From positions 1,906 through 8,116 of the forward strand of contig JAUNNW010000061.1 in the NCBI GenBank assembly GCA_030531285.1: 6,211 bases of DNA. Direction: 5' to 3'. Below are positions 1 through 5,745 of the stretch, piece by piece. Source of the DNA: Synergistaceae bacterium. GTDB lineage: Bacteria; Synergistota; Synergistia; Synergistales; Synergistaceae. Each line of letters opens with the position of its first letter. Within the stretch, counting starts at the first letter, position 1. Under the pieces are notes generated by a model. That model did not search any database. It had not been told where the DNA came from and was given only the letters and a program-made list of their open reading frames with translations. Position numbers and translations under genes: made by a program.

Positions 1-49
1 CACATCCCCCGGGCGGGCCACGGTTGAGGTAAGCAAAAAACAATATCCG

Positions 50-76
50 GGCGCGGCAAAGCCGCGCCGCTTCTTT
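50..76 (+). terminator. Intrinsic terminator of an upstream transcription unit
   Basis: An 8-bp perfect GC stem (50-57 with 61-68, sequence GGCGCGGC / GCCGCGCC) closes an AAA loop and is followed by a T-rich tail (71-76). An A-run lies just before it (35-40), so it could also stop transcription from the other side. It most likely ends a gene that lies mostly before base 1. The first ~30 bases could hold that gene's last codons, but too little is present to identify it. Confidence 0.75.
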
Positions 77-129
77 ATAATATTTTCGCAGCGGCATAAT
101 TTTCACGGGACTTTTTTGTTTTAATAGTG

Positions 130-135
130 TAAAAT
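130..135 (+). promoter_or_regulatory. Candidate -10 box for the cyuA-symporter unit
   Basis: TAAAAT at 130-135 is a five-of-six match to the sigma70 -10 box in an AT-rich stretch after the upstream terminator. No good -35 hexamer lies 16-18 nt upstream (around 106-113 it reads CGGGACTT), so the call is weak. If used, transcription would begin near 142, after the ATG at 138, leaving a leader of about 55 nt before the ATG at 198. Confidence 0.35.
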
Positions 136-197
136 CTATGTTACGAAAAATTTTGTGGTTTGAGCGCAGATTGCGTTTGCAAGAGGGGGGTTGCGGT

Positions 198-1478
198 ATG
201 AATGAGCCGGAGAGGATTCTCAGCATTCTGTCTGAGGAAATTGTTCCTGCTCAGGGTTGTACGGAGCCGATAGCTATTGCCTATGCGGGAGCAAAGCTTA
301 CGGAGGAGCTTGGCAGTGTGCCTGACGAAGTTCGGGCGTATCTTTCAGGCAATATGATTAAGAACGTTAAGAGCGTTAAAATTCCTGCTTCCGGCGGTAT
401 GGTGGGTATTGAGGCGGCTGTTTCCATGGGTGTTCTGCTCGGAGACGCTAAGCAGGAGATGATGGTTATAGCAAATGCCGACCAAAGCAGACTGCCTGAG
501 GTTGAAGCTTACGTTAAAGCCGGAAAGGTAACAAGCTGTTTCGAGCATACCAACGAGAAGCTTTACATAAGGCTTGAGGGTGTTAAAGGTTCTGATAAAG
601 CCGTTGTTGAAATTCAAAAGTACCATACGAATATCACGAGACTTGAAAAGAACGGCGTTTCCGAAAAGCTTGCGAAGGGCTGCGGTTCTTCAGACGAGAC
701 GATGACGGACGATTCTTTCCTCACGATAGATTTGATTTACGATACCGCTGACAAAATAGAGCTTTCGCTTATAGAGCCTCTTTTAAGCGAGGTAATTGAG
801 TGTAACAGCGCGATTGCCGAAGAGGGACTGAAAAATCAGTGGGGTATCGGTATAGGCAAGACGATAAAGGAAGGCATAGAAGAGGGTGTCTACGGAGACG
901 ATCTCAAGAACAACATCACAGCTTTTACCGCCGCCGGAAGCGACGCGCGCATGAACGGCTGCGCAATGCCGGTTATGACTACGTCCGGCAGCGGAAATCA
1001 GGGAATGACCTGCTCTCTTCCTGTGATAAAGTTCTGTGAAATGAAGAACATACCGCGCGACAGGCTTATTCGCGGACTGTTTTTTTCGCACCTTACCGCA
1101 ATTCATATCAAGACGCTGATAGGCAGACTGTCGGCGTACTGCGGAGCGATGGCGTCCTGTGCGGGCGTAAGCGGAGCGTTCGCGTATCTTGACGGACTTT
1201 CGCTTGAAAAGATTAAAACAGCGGTTTCCAATACGCTTGGAACCGTTTCGGGCATTATTTGCGACGGGGCAAAAAGTTCCTGCGCTTGTAAAATCGCCGC
1301 AGGAATTTCGTTCGCGTTTGACAGCTATGTTGCGGCTAAAAAAGGCAGAGCGCTGCTTTCGGGCGAGGGTATAATCGGCACAAGCGCAGAGAAAACCATA
1401 GAAAACGTCGGAACGCTTGCCGCAGAGGGTATGCTCGAAACGGACGAAGTTACGGTCAACATTATGATGAAAGAATAA
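198..1478 (+). CDS. cyuA: UPF0597 / CyuA-type L-cysteine desulfidase (serine dehydratase alpha-like, [4Fe-4S])
   Basis: This 426-residue cytoplasmic enzyme belongs to the UPF0597 (YhaM/CyuA) family with the serine dehydratase alpha-like fold; E. coli CyuA is of similar length. Family members cleave L-cysteine to pyruvate, ammonia and sulfide; some may act on serine. Seen here: the N-terminal motif GCTEPIA with Cys21, a central motif NGCAMPVMTTSGSGNQG (residues 253-269), and Cys315, Cys355 and Cys362. Their 40- and 7-residue spacings match those I recall for the cluster cysteines of the Methanocaldococcus jannaschii desulfidase; Cys21 would match its active-site cysteine. The ATG at 198 is preferred over the in-frame ATG at 138: it has a G-rich SD (AGAGGGGGG, 182-190), the family N-terminus begins there, and the 20 extra residues (basic and aromatic) look like translated leader. 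A symporter gene follows after 62 nt, presumably in the same operon. The exact substrate, cysteine versus serine, is inferred. Confidence 0.88.
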   Translation: MNEPERILSILSEEIVPAQGCTEPIAIAYAGAKLTEELGSVPDEVRAYLSGNMIKNVKSVKIPASGGMVGIEAAVSMGVLLGDAKQEMMVIANADQSRLPEVEAYVKAGKVTSCFEHTNEKLYIRLEGVKGSDKAVVEIQKYHTNITRLEKNGVSEKLAKGCGSSDETMTDDSFLTIDLIYDTADKIELSLIEPLLSEVIECNSAIAEEGLKNQWGIGIGKTIKEGIEEGVYGDDLKNNITAFTAAGSDARMNGCAMPVMTTSGSGNQGMTCSLPVIKFCEMKNIPRDRLIRGLFFSHLTAIHIKTLIGRLSAYCGAMASCAGVSGAFAYLDGLSLEKIKTAVSNTLGTVSGIICDGAKSSCACKIAAGISFAFDSYVAAKKGRALLSGEGIIGTSAEKTIENVGTLAAEGMLETDEVTVNIMMKE

Positions 1479-1540
1479 ATATCAAGAGCAAATTATCAAT
1501 TTTGGTGCCGCAGACTGCGGTATTGGAAGGGGATTTGACA

Positions 1541-2713
1541 ATGTCAGAAGGAAAAGGATTTTTCAGCAGTCTTATTTTCAAACTTATACTGGGCGTCGCG
1601 CTTGGTATAGCTATCGGTCTTAACGTTGGTGAACAGACAATCGGCATCATTAACACGATTAAGTTTATACTCGGTCAGATAATTTCGTTCACGGTGCCGC
1701 TCATCGTGCTCGGCTTTATCGCGCCGGCAATTACGCAGCTTAAAGCAAATGCAAGCAAAATGCTCGGAGCGATGATTTCTCTTGCATACGTTTCAACTGT
1801 TCTTGCCTGCATTATGTCGATGTCTGCGGGCTATCTGCTTATCCCGAAGCTCAATATCGTGACAAATCCTGAGGGGCTTCGCGCTATTCCGGAGCTGATT
1901 TTCAAGGTGGAAATTCCGGCAGTTTTCCCTGTCATGACAGCGCTTATACTTGCCTTGTTCCTTGGTATGGCGGTTATATGGGCTAAAGCGGAATACTTTG
2001 AAAAGCTTCTTGGCGAGTTTAATAACATCGTTCTTCAGATTGTTCAGAAGATAATCATACCGATTCTTCCGTTCTTTATCGCGGCAACCTTTGCGACACT
2101 TGCGTACGAAGGCAGCATCACTAAACAGGCGCCTGTATTCCTCAAAATAATCGTTATAGTCATGATTATGCACTATATATGGCTTACGGTGCTTTATCTT
2201 GCCGGCGGCGCTGTTTCAGGCAAAAATCCATGGCACGTTGTCAAAGAATACGGTCCCGCATACCTTACTGCGGTAGGCACGATGTCCTCAGCCGCGACGC
2301 TTTCGGTTGCTCTTGACTGCGCAAGAAAAACACCGCTTTCCGACGAGGTCAGAGACTTTGCCATTCCTATGGGCGCTACGGTTCATCTTTGCGGTTCGGC
2401 GCTGACGGAAACGTTTTTTGTAATGACGGTCTCGCAGGTGCTCTACGGTCATATTCCTGCGGTCGGTACAATGCTTCTGTTCGTATTCCTGCTCGGAATC
2501 TTCGCGGTCGGCGCTCCCGGAGTGCCCGGAGGCACGGTTATGGCTTCACTTGGAATTATTATTTCAGTACTTGGATTTGACGATACTGGAACGGCGCTCA
2601 TGCTTACGATTTTCGCGCTTCAGGATAGCTTTGGCACAGCCTGCAACGTTACGGGAGACGCTGCCCTTGCGATGATGCTTGACGGAATGTTCAACAGCAG
2701 GAAGAAAGAATAA
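1541..2713 (+). CDS. DAACS-family amino acid:cation symporter (SstT/GltP-like fold)
   Basis: A 390-residue polytopic inner-membrane protein of the dicarboxylate/amino acid:cation symporter family (SDF domain), driven by Na+ or H+. Landmarks in order: hydrophobic helices from about residue 7; HP1 serine motif SSAATL (249-254); TM7 motif GATVHLCGSA (278-287), where GltPh has GATINMDGTA; HP2 GAPGVPGGTV (324-333); TM8 DSFGTACNVTGD (362-373) with the conserved Asn369 and Asp373. The position equal to the side-chain-binding Arg of glutamate/aspartate carriers (Arg397 in GltPh) is Gly365, which argues against an acidic substrate and for a small neutral one. The ATG at 1541 has an SD (GGAAGGGG, 1525-1532) 8 nt upstream; the in-frame TTG/GTG codons at 1502-1507 have none. 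It lies 62 nt after the cyuA-type gene with no terminator between, so it probably imports that enzyme's substrate (cysteine, serine or threonine). The family is certain, the substrate inferred; the gene is too divergent to name sstT. Confidence 0.9.
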   Translation: MSEGKGFFSSLIFKLILGVALGIAIGLNVGEQTIGIINTIKFILGQIISFTVPLIVLGFIAPAITQLKANASKMLGAMISLAYVSTVLACIMSMSAGYLLIPKLNIVTNPEGLRAIPELIFKVEIPAVFPVMTALILALFLGMAVIWAKAEYFEKLLGEFNNIVLQIVQKIIIPILPFFIAATFATLAYEGSITKQAPVFLKIIVIVMIMHYIWLTVLYLAGGAVSGKNPWHVVKEYGPAYLTAVGTMSSAATLSVALDCARKTPLSDEVRDFAIPMGATVHLCGSALTETFFVMTVSQVLYGHIPAVGTMLLFVFLLGIFAVGAPGVPGGTVMASLGIIISVLGFDDTGTALMLTIFALQDSFGTACNVTGDAALAMMLDGMFNSRKKE

Positions 2714-2727
2714 GGGTAAGGAGAGGG

Positions 2728-2756
2728 GCGGGACGGCAATGCCGTCCTGCTTTTTT
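2728..2756 (+). terminator. Intrinsic terminator after the symporter gene
   Basis: A 10-bp stem (2728-2737 with 2741-2750, one G-U pair) with an AAT loop is followed directly by six T residues (2751-2756). It begins 14 nt after the symporter stop and ends 5 nt before the mtaB ATG, so it should limit readthrough into mtaB. It separates an SD-like AAGGAG (2718-2723) from the mtaB start. Confidence 0.88.
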
Positions 2757-2761
2757 AAGAT

Positions 2762-4078
2762 ATGTCCGGATTTTTGAGGAAAAAGCTTTTTTCAATAACG
2801 GTTCAGGGCTGCCGCACAAACCTCTACGAGGCGGACGCTATTCTTAACAGTCTTGAAAAAAGGGGCGCGTACCATTATGAACAACGCCCCGATTTTGCTG
2901 TTGTCGTCAGCTGCTCAATTACTGCGTCTGCTGACAGAAAATTCCGCAAGATAGTGCGCAGACTGCGCCGCGAACATCCGGACATAGTTATCGCAGCGAC
3001 AGGCTGCTGTGTTCAGCAGCTTACAGACGAACAGCTTGACGAGCTTGGAATAGACATTGCCGTCGGCAACAGGCAGAAATATCTGATTCCCGACCTGCTT
3101 GAGGAATATTTCGCGCGGGGCGGCAGACCGAGTGCGGCATACTCTGACGACATAAGGACGGACGAAAATTGGGACGCTCTGCAACTTGACGCTCCTAAAC
3201 TACACACAAGGGCGTTTCTCAAACTTCAGGAGGGTTGCGATCATTTTTGCAGTTACTGTATAGTGCCGTTTGTGCGCGGAAAATCCGTTCAGCGCGATTT
3301 TGACGACGCTCTTGAGGAAGCGAAGCGGATTGTAAAGGCAAAATGTCCCGAAATTGTGCTGACCGGCGTTCATCTCGGACTTTACGAAAAGCTGCCTGAA
3401 TTTGTGCGGGCTCTTGGCGAAATAAACGGTCTGAAACGCATACGGTTTGGTTCTATAGAGCCGCTTGCCGTTACGGACGAACTGCTTGATGTTCTTGCCG
3501 ATACTTCCGCTTTCTGCGGACATCTGCACGTGCCGCTTCAAAGCGGGGACGACCGCGTGCTTAAACTGATGAACCGCGGTTACACTGCGTCTGATTTTGC
3601 CCGTTCGGTTGAAAGGATAAGAAACAAGCTCGGCGAAACCGTTCACGTCAGTACAGACTTTATGCTCGGTTTCCCGGGGGAAGACGATGCGGCATTCAAA
3701 CGCAGCCTTGCCTTTGCCGAAGAAATGCGATTTGGCAAGATTCATGTCTTTCCGTATTCTCCGCGCGGCGGAACCACAGCGGCTAAGCTTCCGCATGCCG
3801 ATGACGCGGAAATTAGGCAGCGCGAGGAAATTACGCTTGAAACTGCCGGAAGGCTGCACCGCGAATACTGTTCGCAGTGGCTTAACCGTCCTGTTGAAAT
3901 TCTTGTTGAGGAAGCAAAGGACGGAATTATGACGGGTCTTACGACGGAATACGTGCGTGTTGCGACAAAAGCGCCGGAAGATGTCAAAAAGCGTGATTTC
4001 GTGAAGGTTACGGCATTAGGATATTCAAACGGCGTTTTGACAGACGGAAGCGTTTCCTGGGACGGGGAAGATGACTGA
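2762..4078 (+). CDS. mtaB: tRNA (N6-threonylcarbamoyladenosine37-C2) methylthiotransferase MtaB
   Basis: A 438-residue radical-SAM enzyme that adds a methylthio group to t6A at position 37 of ANN-decoding tRNAs, giving ms2t6A. Domains in order: N-terminal UPF0004 domain with auxiliary [4Fe-4S] cysteines Cys17 (QGCRTN), Cys51 (VSCSIT) and Cys82 (ATGCC); radical-SAM core with CxxxCxxC at Cys159/163/166 (GCDHFCSYC), TGVHLG (201-206), PLQSG (258-262) and DFMLGFPGE (299-307); C-terminal TRAM domain from about 376, with GLTTEYVRV (392-400). The NxYEAD element after Cys17 fits MtaB better than MiaB or RimO, which carry an N..DSE-type motif. Length is normal for the family. The start is unusual: the ATG at 2762 lies 5 nt after a terminator T-run and has no SD at normal distance; TTG at 2774 is an in-frame alternative. 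No promoter is evident close upstream, so expression may rely on terminator readthrough. No convincing terminator follows the gene. Confidence 0.92.
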   Translation: MSGFLRKKLFSITVQGCRTNLYEADAILNSLEKRGAYHYEQRPDFAVVVSCSITASADRKFRKIVRRLRREHPDIVIAATGCCVQQLTDEQLDELGIDIAVGNRQKYLIPDLLEEYFARGGRPSAAYSDDIRTDENWDALQLDAPKLHTRAFLKLQEGCDHFCSYCIVPFVRGKSVQRDFDDALEEAKRIVKAKCPEIVLTGVHLGLYEKLPEFVRALGEINGLKRIRFGSIEPLAVTDELLDVLADTSAFCGHLHVPLQSGDDRVLKLMNRGYTASDFARSVERIRNKLGETVHVSTDFMLGFPGEDDAAFKRSLAFAEEMRFGKIHVFPYSPRGGTTAAKLPHADDAEIRQREEITLETAGRLHREYCSQWLNRPVEILVEEAKDGIMTGLTTEYVRVATKAPEDVKKRDFVKVTALGYSNGVLTDGSVSWDGEDD

Positions 4079-4136
4079 TTGCCAACGGCAAGAGCCAGCG
4101 CAAGATCCCGCGACAAAACGTGAAGAATCATTTTTT

Positions 4137-4166
4137 TTAACACAGAAAGAAAAAATGTGATATAAT
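4137..4166 (+). promoter_or_regulatory. Sigma70-type promoter for rpsU-yqeY
   Basis: A -35 TTAACA (4137-4142) and a perfect -10 TATAAT (4161-4166) are separated by 18 nt. A TG at 4158-4159 one base before the -10 gives an extended -10 element. The predicted start near 4173 leaves a leader of about 64 nt before rpsU. Confidence 0.82.
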
Positions 4167-4191
4167 AGCCAAATCGGAATTTTGATACACG

Positions 4192-4211
4192 CTGCTGCAT
4201 CGTTGCGGCAG
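4192..4211 (+). promoter_or_regulatory. Leader hairpin upstream of the rpsU ribosome binding site
   Basis: CTGCTGC (4192-4198) pairs with GCGGCAG (4205-4211), one G-U pair, around a six-base loop ATCGTT. It lies between the predicted transcription start and the SD (AAGGGGGG, 4221-4228), with no T-run, so it is not a terminator. It may serve in control or stability of the ribosomal-protein mRNA; this is inference from position only. Confidence 0.4.
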
Positions 4212-4236
4212 GTTTCCTGAAAGGGGGGAATGTACG

Positions 4237-4425
4237 ATGACCACCATTACAAGACGCGACAACGAATCGATTGAAGACGCTCTCAAACGTTTCAAACGTG
4301 AAGTCCGCAGGGTGGGCGTGCTTCGTGAGGCAAAGAAACATGAGCATTACGAAAAACCCAGCGAAATTAAAAAGCGCAAAAAACAGGAAATGGCACGCGG
4401 AAGGGGCAGGAGGTCGAGTTACTAA
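4237..4425 (+). CDS. rpsU: 30S ribosomal protein bS21
   Basis: A 62-residue, very basic protein recognised over its whole length as bS21, a late-binding small-subunit protein near the anti-SD end of 16S rRNA that supports initiation. Visible signs: a start TTITRRDNESIEDALKRFKR, typical of the family, then REAKKHEHYEKPSE and a C-terminal run of Lys/Arg (KKRKKQ...RGRGRR). Length is normal. The SD AAGGGGGG (4221-4228) is 8 nt before the ATG. It has its own extended -10 promoter and a leader hairpin. The next gene, yqeY, begins 2 nt after the stop, and its SD lies inside the last rpsU codons, so the two are expected to be translationally coupled. Confidence 0.96.
   Translation: MTTITRRDNESIEDALKRFKREVRRVGVLREAKKHEHYEKPSEIKKRKKQEMARGRGRRSSY
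4408..4413 (+). promoter_or_regulatory. Ribosome binding site of yqeY inside the rpsU 3' end
   Basis: A full AGGAGG encodes part of the rpsU C-terminus and lies 14 nt before the yqeY ATG at 4428. This spacing is longer than the usual 5-10 nt, so efficient yqeY initiation may depend on ribosomes terminating at the rpsU stop (4423-4425). Confidence 0.65.
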
Positions 4426-4427
4426 CT

Positions 4428-4883
4428 ATGGCTCTGCTGTCTCAGATTCAATCTGATCTTGTTCAGGCTATGAAAGACAAAGATGATGTCAAACTTGCTG
4501 TCCTGCGTATGCTGAAATCAGCCGTGCAGCTTGCACAGGTTGAGAAGGGTAAGGATGCGGAGTTTACCGATGACGATGTGTTTTTGATTGTCAGACGGCT
4601 CATAAAACAGCGCAGCGAAGCCGCAGAACTTTACAGGAGCGGCGGTGCCGCCGACAGGGCTGAGAGGGAGCTTGCGGAGGCAAAAATTCTTGAAGTCTAT
4701 CAGCCGGCGCAGCTCAATGACGAAGAGCTCGAAAAGTTTGTCGCGGAGGCGGCACGTATCGTTGGTGCTGCCGGTCCGAAGGACATGGGCAGAGTTATGG
4801 GCAAGGCAATGGCTGCCGTCAAGGGACAGGCGGACGGAAACAGAGTACGCCAGGCAGTTCAGAAATATTTGTCCACGCTTTAA
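4428..4883 (+). CDS. yqeY: GatB/YqeY domain-containing protein
   Basis: A 151-residue cytoplasmic protein matching the YqeY family, a stand-alone relative of the C-terminal tRNA-contacting domain of GatB, the amidotransferase subunit. Recognisable features: N-terminal helix with DLVQAMKDKD and LAVLRMLKSAVQ, the segment IKQRSEAAELYRSGGAADRA (residues about 58-77), EVYQPAQL, and a C-terminal GPKDMGRVMGKAM...VKGQADGNRV pattern typical of the family tail. Length is normal, with no signal peptide or membrane segment. Its cellular role is not settled; a link to tRNA or translation is suggested by the GatB kinship and the widespread rpsU-yqeY pairing. It starts 2 nt after rpsU and a strong terminator follows 7 nt after its stop, so rpsU-yqeY is a compact bicistronic unit. 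Confidence 0.93.
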   Translation: MALLSQIQSDLVQAMKDKDDVKLAVLRMLKSAVQLAQVEKGKDAEFTDDDVFLIVRRLIKQRSEAAELYRSGGAADRAERELAEAKILEVYQPAQLNDEELEKFVAEAARIVGAAGPKDMGRVMGKAMAAVKGQADGNRVRQAVQKYLSTL

Positions 4884-4890
4884 CAGTATC

Positions 4891-4922
4891 AAAAACGCCG
4901 GTTTCCGGCGTTTTTATTTTTT
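4891..4922 (+). terminator. Intrinsic terminator of rpsU-yqeY
   Basis: A perfect 11-bp stem (AAAAACGCCGG 4891-4901 with CCGGCGTTTTT 4905-4915) closes a TTT loop and is followed by further T residues to 4922. A's on the left and T's on the right make it potentially active in both directions. The next gene starts at 4951, and I see no convincing promoter between, so some readthrough into it is likely. Confidence 0.92.
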
Positions 4923-4950
4923 ACGGGGATATTTATCCGGAGGTTTTGGA

Positions 4951-5664
4951 ATGAAGAAAAAAATTGCGCTGCTTGCGGCATTGATTTTTATGCTCGGCAC
5001 GGTACAGGCACAGGCGCTGAACCTTATGGATCTGCACAATTCACCGTTGAAATCGCTTCTGGCACTTCAGAAAGCGGCAAAAAAACACGATGTTGAAGCG
5101 TTTGAGAAATACGTATCTCTCGACAGCTTTATCAGCCGTGTCTATGACGACGGAATAGCCGCTGTTTCAGAAAGCGGAAATTCAAAACTGATAACCTATA
5201 CCGCCATGACCGGAATTTACAGGCTTGTTAAGCCGCTCGTCGTACCTTACGCAAAAAGATGCGTGCTTGAAAGGATTGCGGGAGATAATACGGAACAGAA
5301 AATACAGGAGCAGGAAGGGACTGCCCATAGAGACAGTATTAAAGAGAAGACGCTGGAGACGGCAGACAGACTGCTTGACATGGCTGAAGACGGTGCAAAG
5401 GAACTTATTGAAAAGCTTAATCCTGCAAATCTGCTGAAGGAAACTATTGATTTTGACCACAGCGAGATTAAAAAAGTTGCAACGCACAAAAAAGACAAAA
5501 ACGAAGCGATTGTCGCAGTCACGATTTACAATACGGAACTGGAACAGAATTTTGTGCTGAGACTTAAACTCGAAGCCTTGGGAAAACGGGGCTGGAGAGT
5601 CATAGAACCTGTTGATTTCAAGGATTACGTGCTCGCCTTAGACAGGGCAAAAAAAACAAAATAA
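4951..5664 (+). CDS. Exported protein of unknown function, DUF2939-like
   Basis: A 237-residue protein with a clear Sec signal peptide: MKKK, a hydrophobic core (residues 5-17) and a likely cleavage after AQA (22/23). There is no lipobox cysteine, so a soluble periplasmic or secreted protein is expected. After cleavage, a segment NSPLKSLLALQKAAKKHDVE (30-49) then FEKYVSLDSF resembles the start of DUF2939 proteins, where a helix is followed by a 'D.....YVD' pattern; I hold this family call as tentative. Residues 112-160 are highly charged and predicted helical. The C-terminal part (about 185-225) has alternating hydrophobics and a GWRVIEPVDF motif typical of a beta-sheet end domain. A single Cys104 excludes an internal disulfide. 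The ATG at 4951 has GGAGG (4939-4943) 7 nt upstream, and the signal peptide starts there; a longer open frame back to 4645 only overlaps yqeY and its terminator. No partner gene reveals its role. Confidence 0.85.
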   Translation: MKKKIALLAALIFMLGTVQAQALNLMDLHNSPLKSLLALQKAAKKHDVEAFEKYVSLDSFISRVYDDGIAAVSESGNSKLITYTAMTGIYRLVKPLVVPYAKRCVLERIAGDNTEQKIQEQEGTAHRDSIKEKTLETADRLLDMAEDGAKELIEKLNPANLLKETIDFDHSEIKKVATHKKDKNEAIVAVTIYNTELEQNFVLRLKLEALGKRGWRVIEPVDFKDYVLALDRAKKTK

Positions 5665-5668
5665 GTGC

Positions 5669-5697
5669 TTTACATCATAAAAATTTAAGTTTAGAAT
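5669..5697 (+). promoter_or_regulatory. Sigma70-type promoter for the KdgT-family permease gene
   Basis: TTTACA (5669-5674) and TAGAAT (5692-5697) each match consensus at five of six positions with an ideal 17-nt spacer. They start 5 nt after the preceding stop codon. The predicted start near 5704 gives a leader of about 40 nt containing the SD TAAGGAGAT. I see no terminator for the preceding gene. Confidence 0.8.
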
Positions 5698-5745
5698 ATA
5701 CATACTGTAACAGCACCATAAAAATCACTAAGGAGATGTTCAGTT

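Noticed and set aside
1..32. Tail of an upstream gene (for example ...HIPRAGHG ending at TGA 25-27, or another frame ending at TAA 30-32)
   Set aside because: The terminator at 50-76 makes an upstream gene likely, but with fewer than 10 codons the frame and product cannot be decided.
76..81. Perfect TATAAT right after the first terminator
   Set aside because: It lies within the terminator's T-rich tail, and the region 16-18 nt upstream is the GC stem with no -35-like hexamer.
138..197. N-terminal extension of the cyuA-type gene from ATG 138
   Set aside because: No SD before 138, a -10 box at 130-135 would start transcription past it, and the 20 extra residues do not match the family, which starts at 198 behind a strong SD.
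3200..3859. 219-codon minus-strand open frame within mtaB
   Set aside because: Antisense shadow of a well-supported gene; no SD or recognisable motifs, basic composition typical of a reversed reading.
4079..4113. Short inverted repeat TTGCC-AAC-GGCAA and an imperfect tandem CAAGA-type repeat after mtaB
   Set aside because: The stem is only 5 bp with no T-run; whether this is a dispersed repeat needs a whole-genome search that cannot be done from this window.
4114..4138. Terminator for mtaB ending in the T8 run at 4131-4138
   Set aside because: Only a 4-bp stem (GTGA/TCAT with a wobble) precedes the T-run, too weak to call.
3742..4347. 201-codon minus-strand frame spanning mtaB end and rpsU
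   Set aside because: It runs antisense across two firmly identified genes and a + strand promoter, with low-complexity Ser/Thr/Arg content.
4645..4950. 102-codon upstream extension of the exported protein
   Set aside because: It overlaps yqeY out of frame and crosses the terminator; the signal peptide and SD fix the start at 4951.
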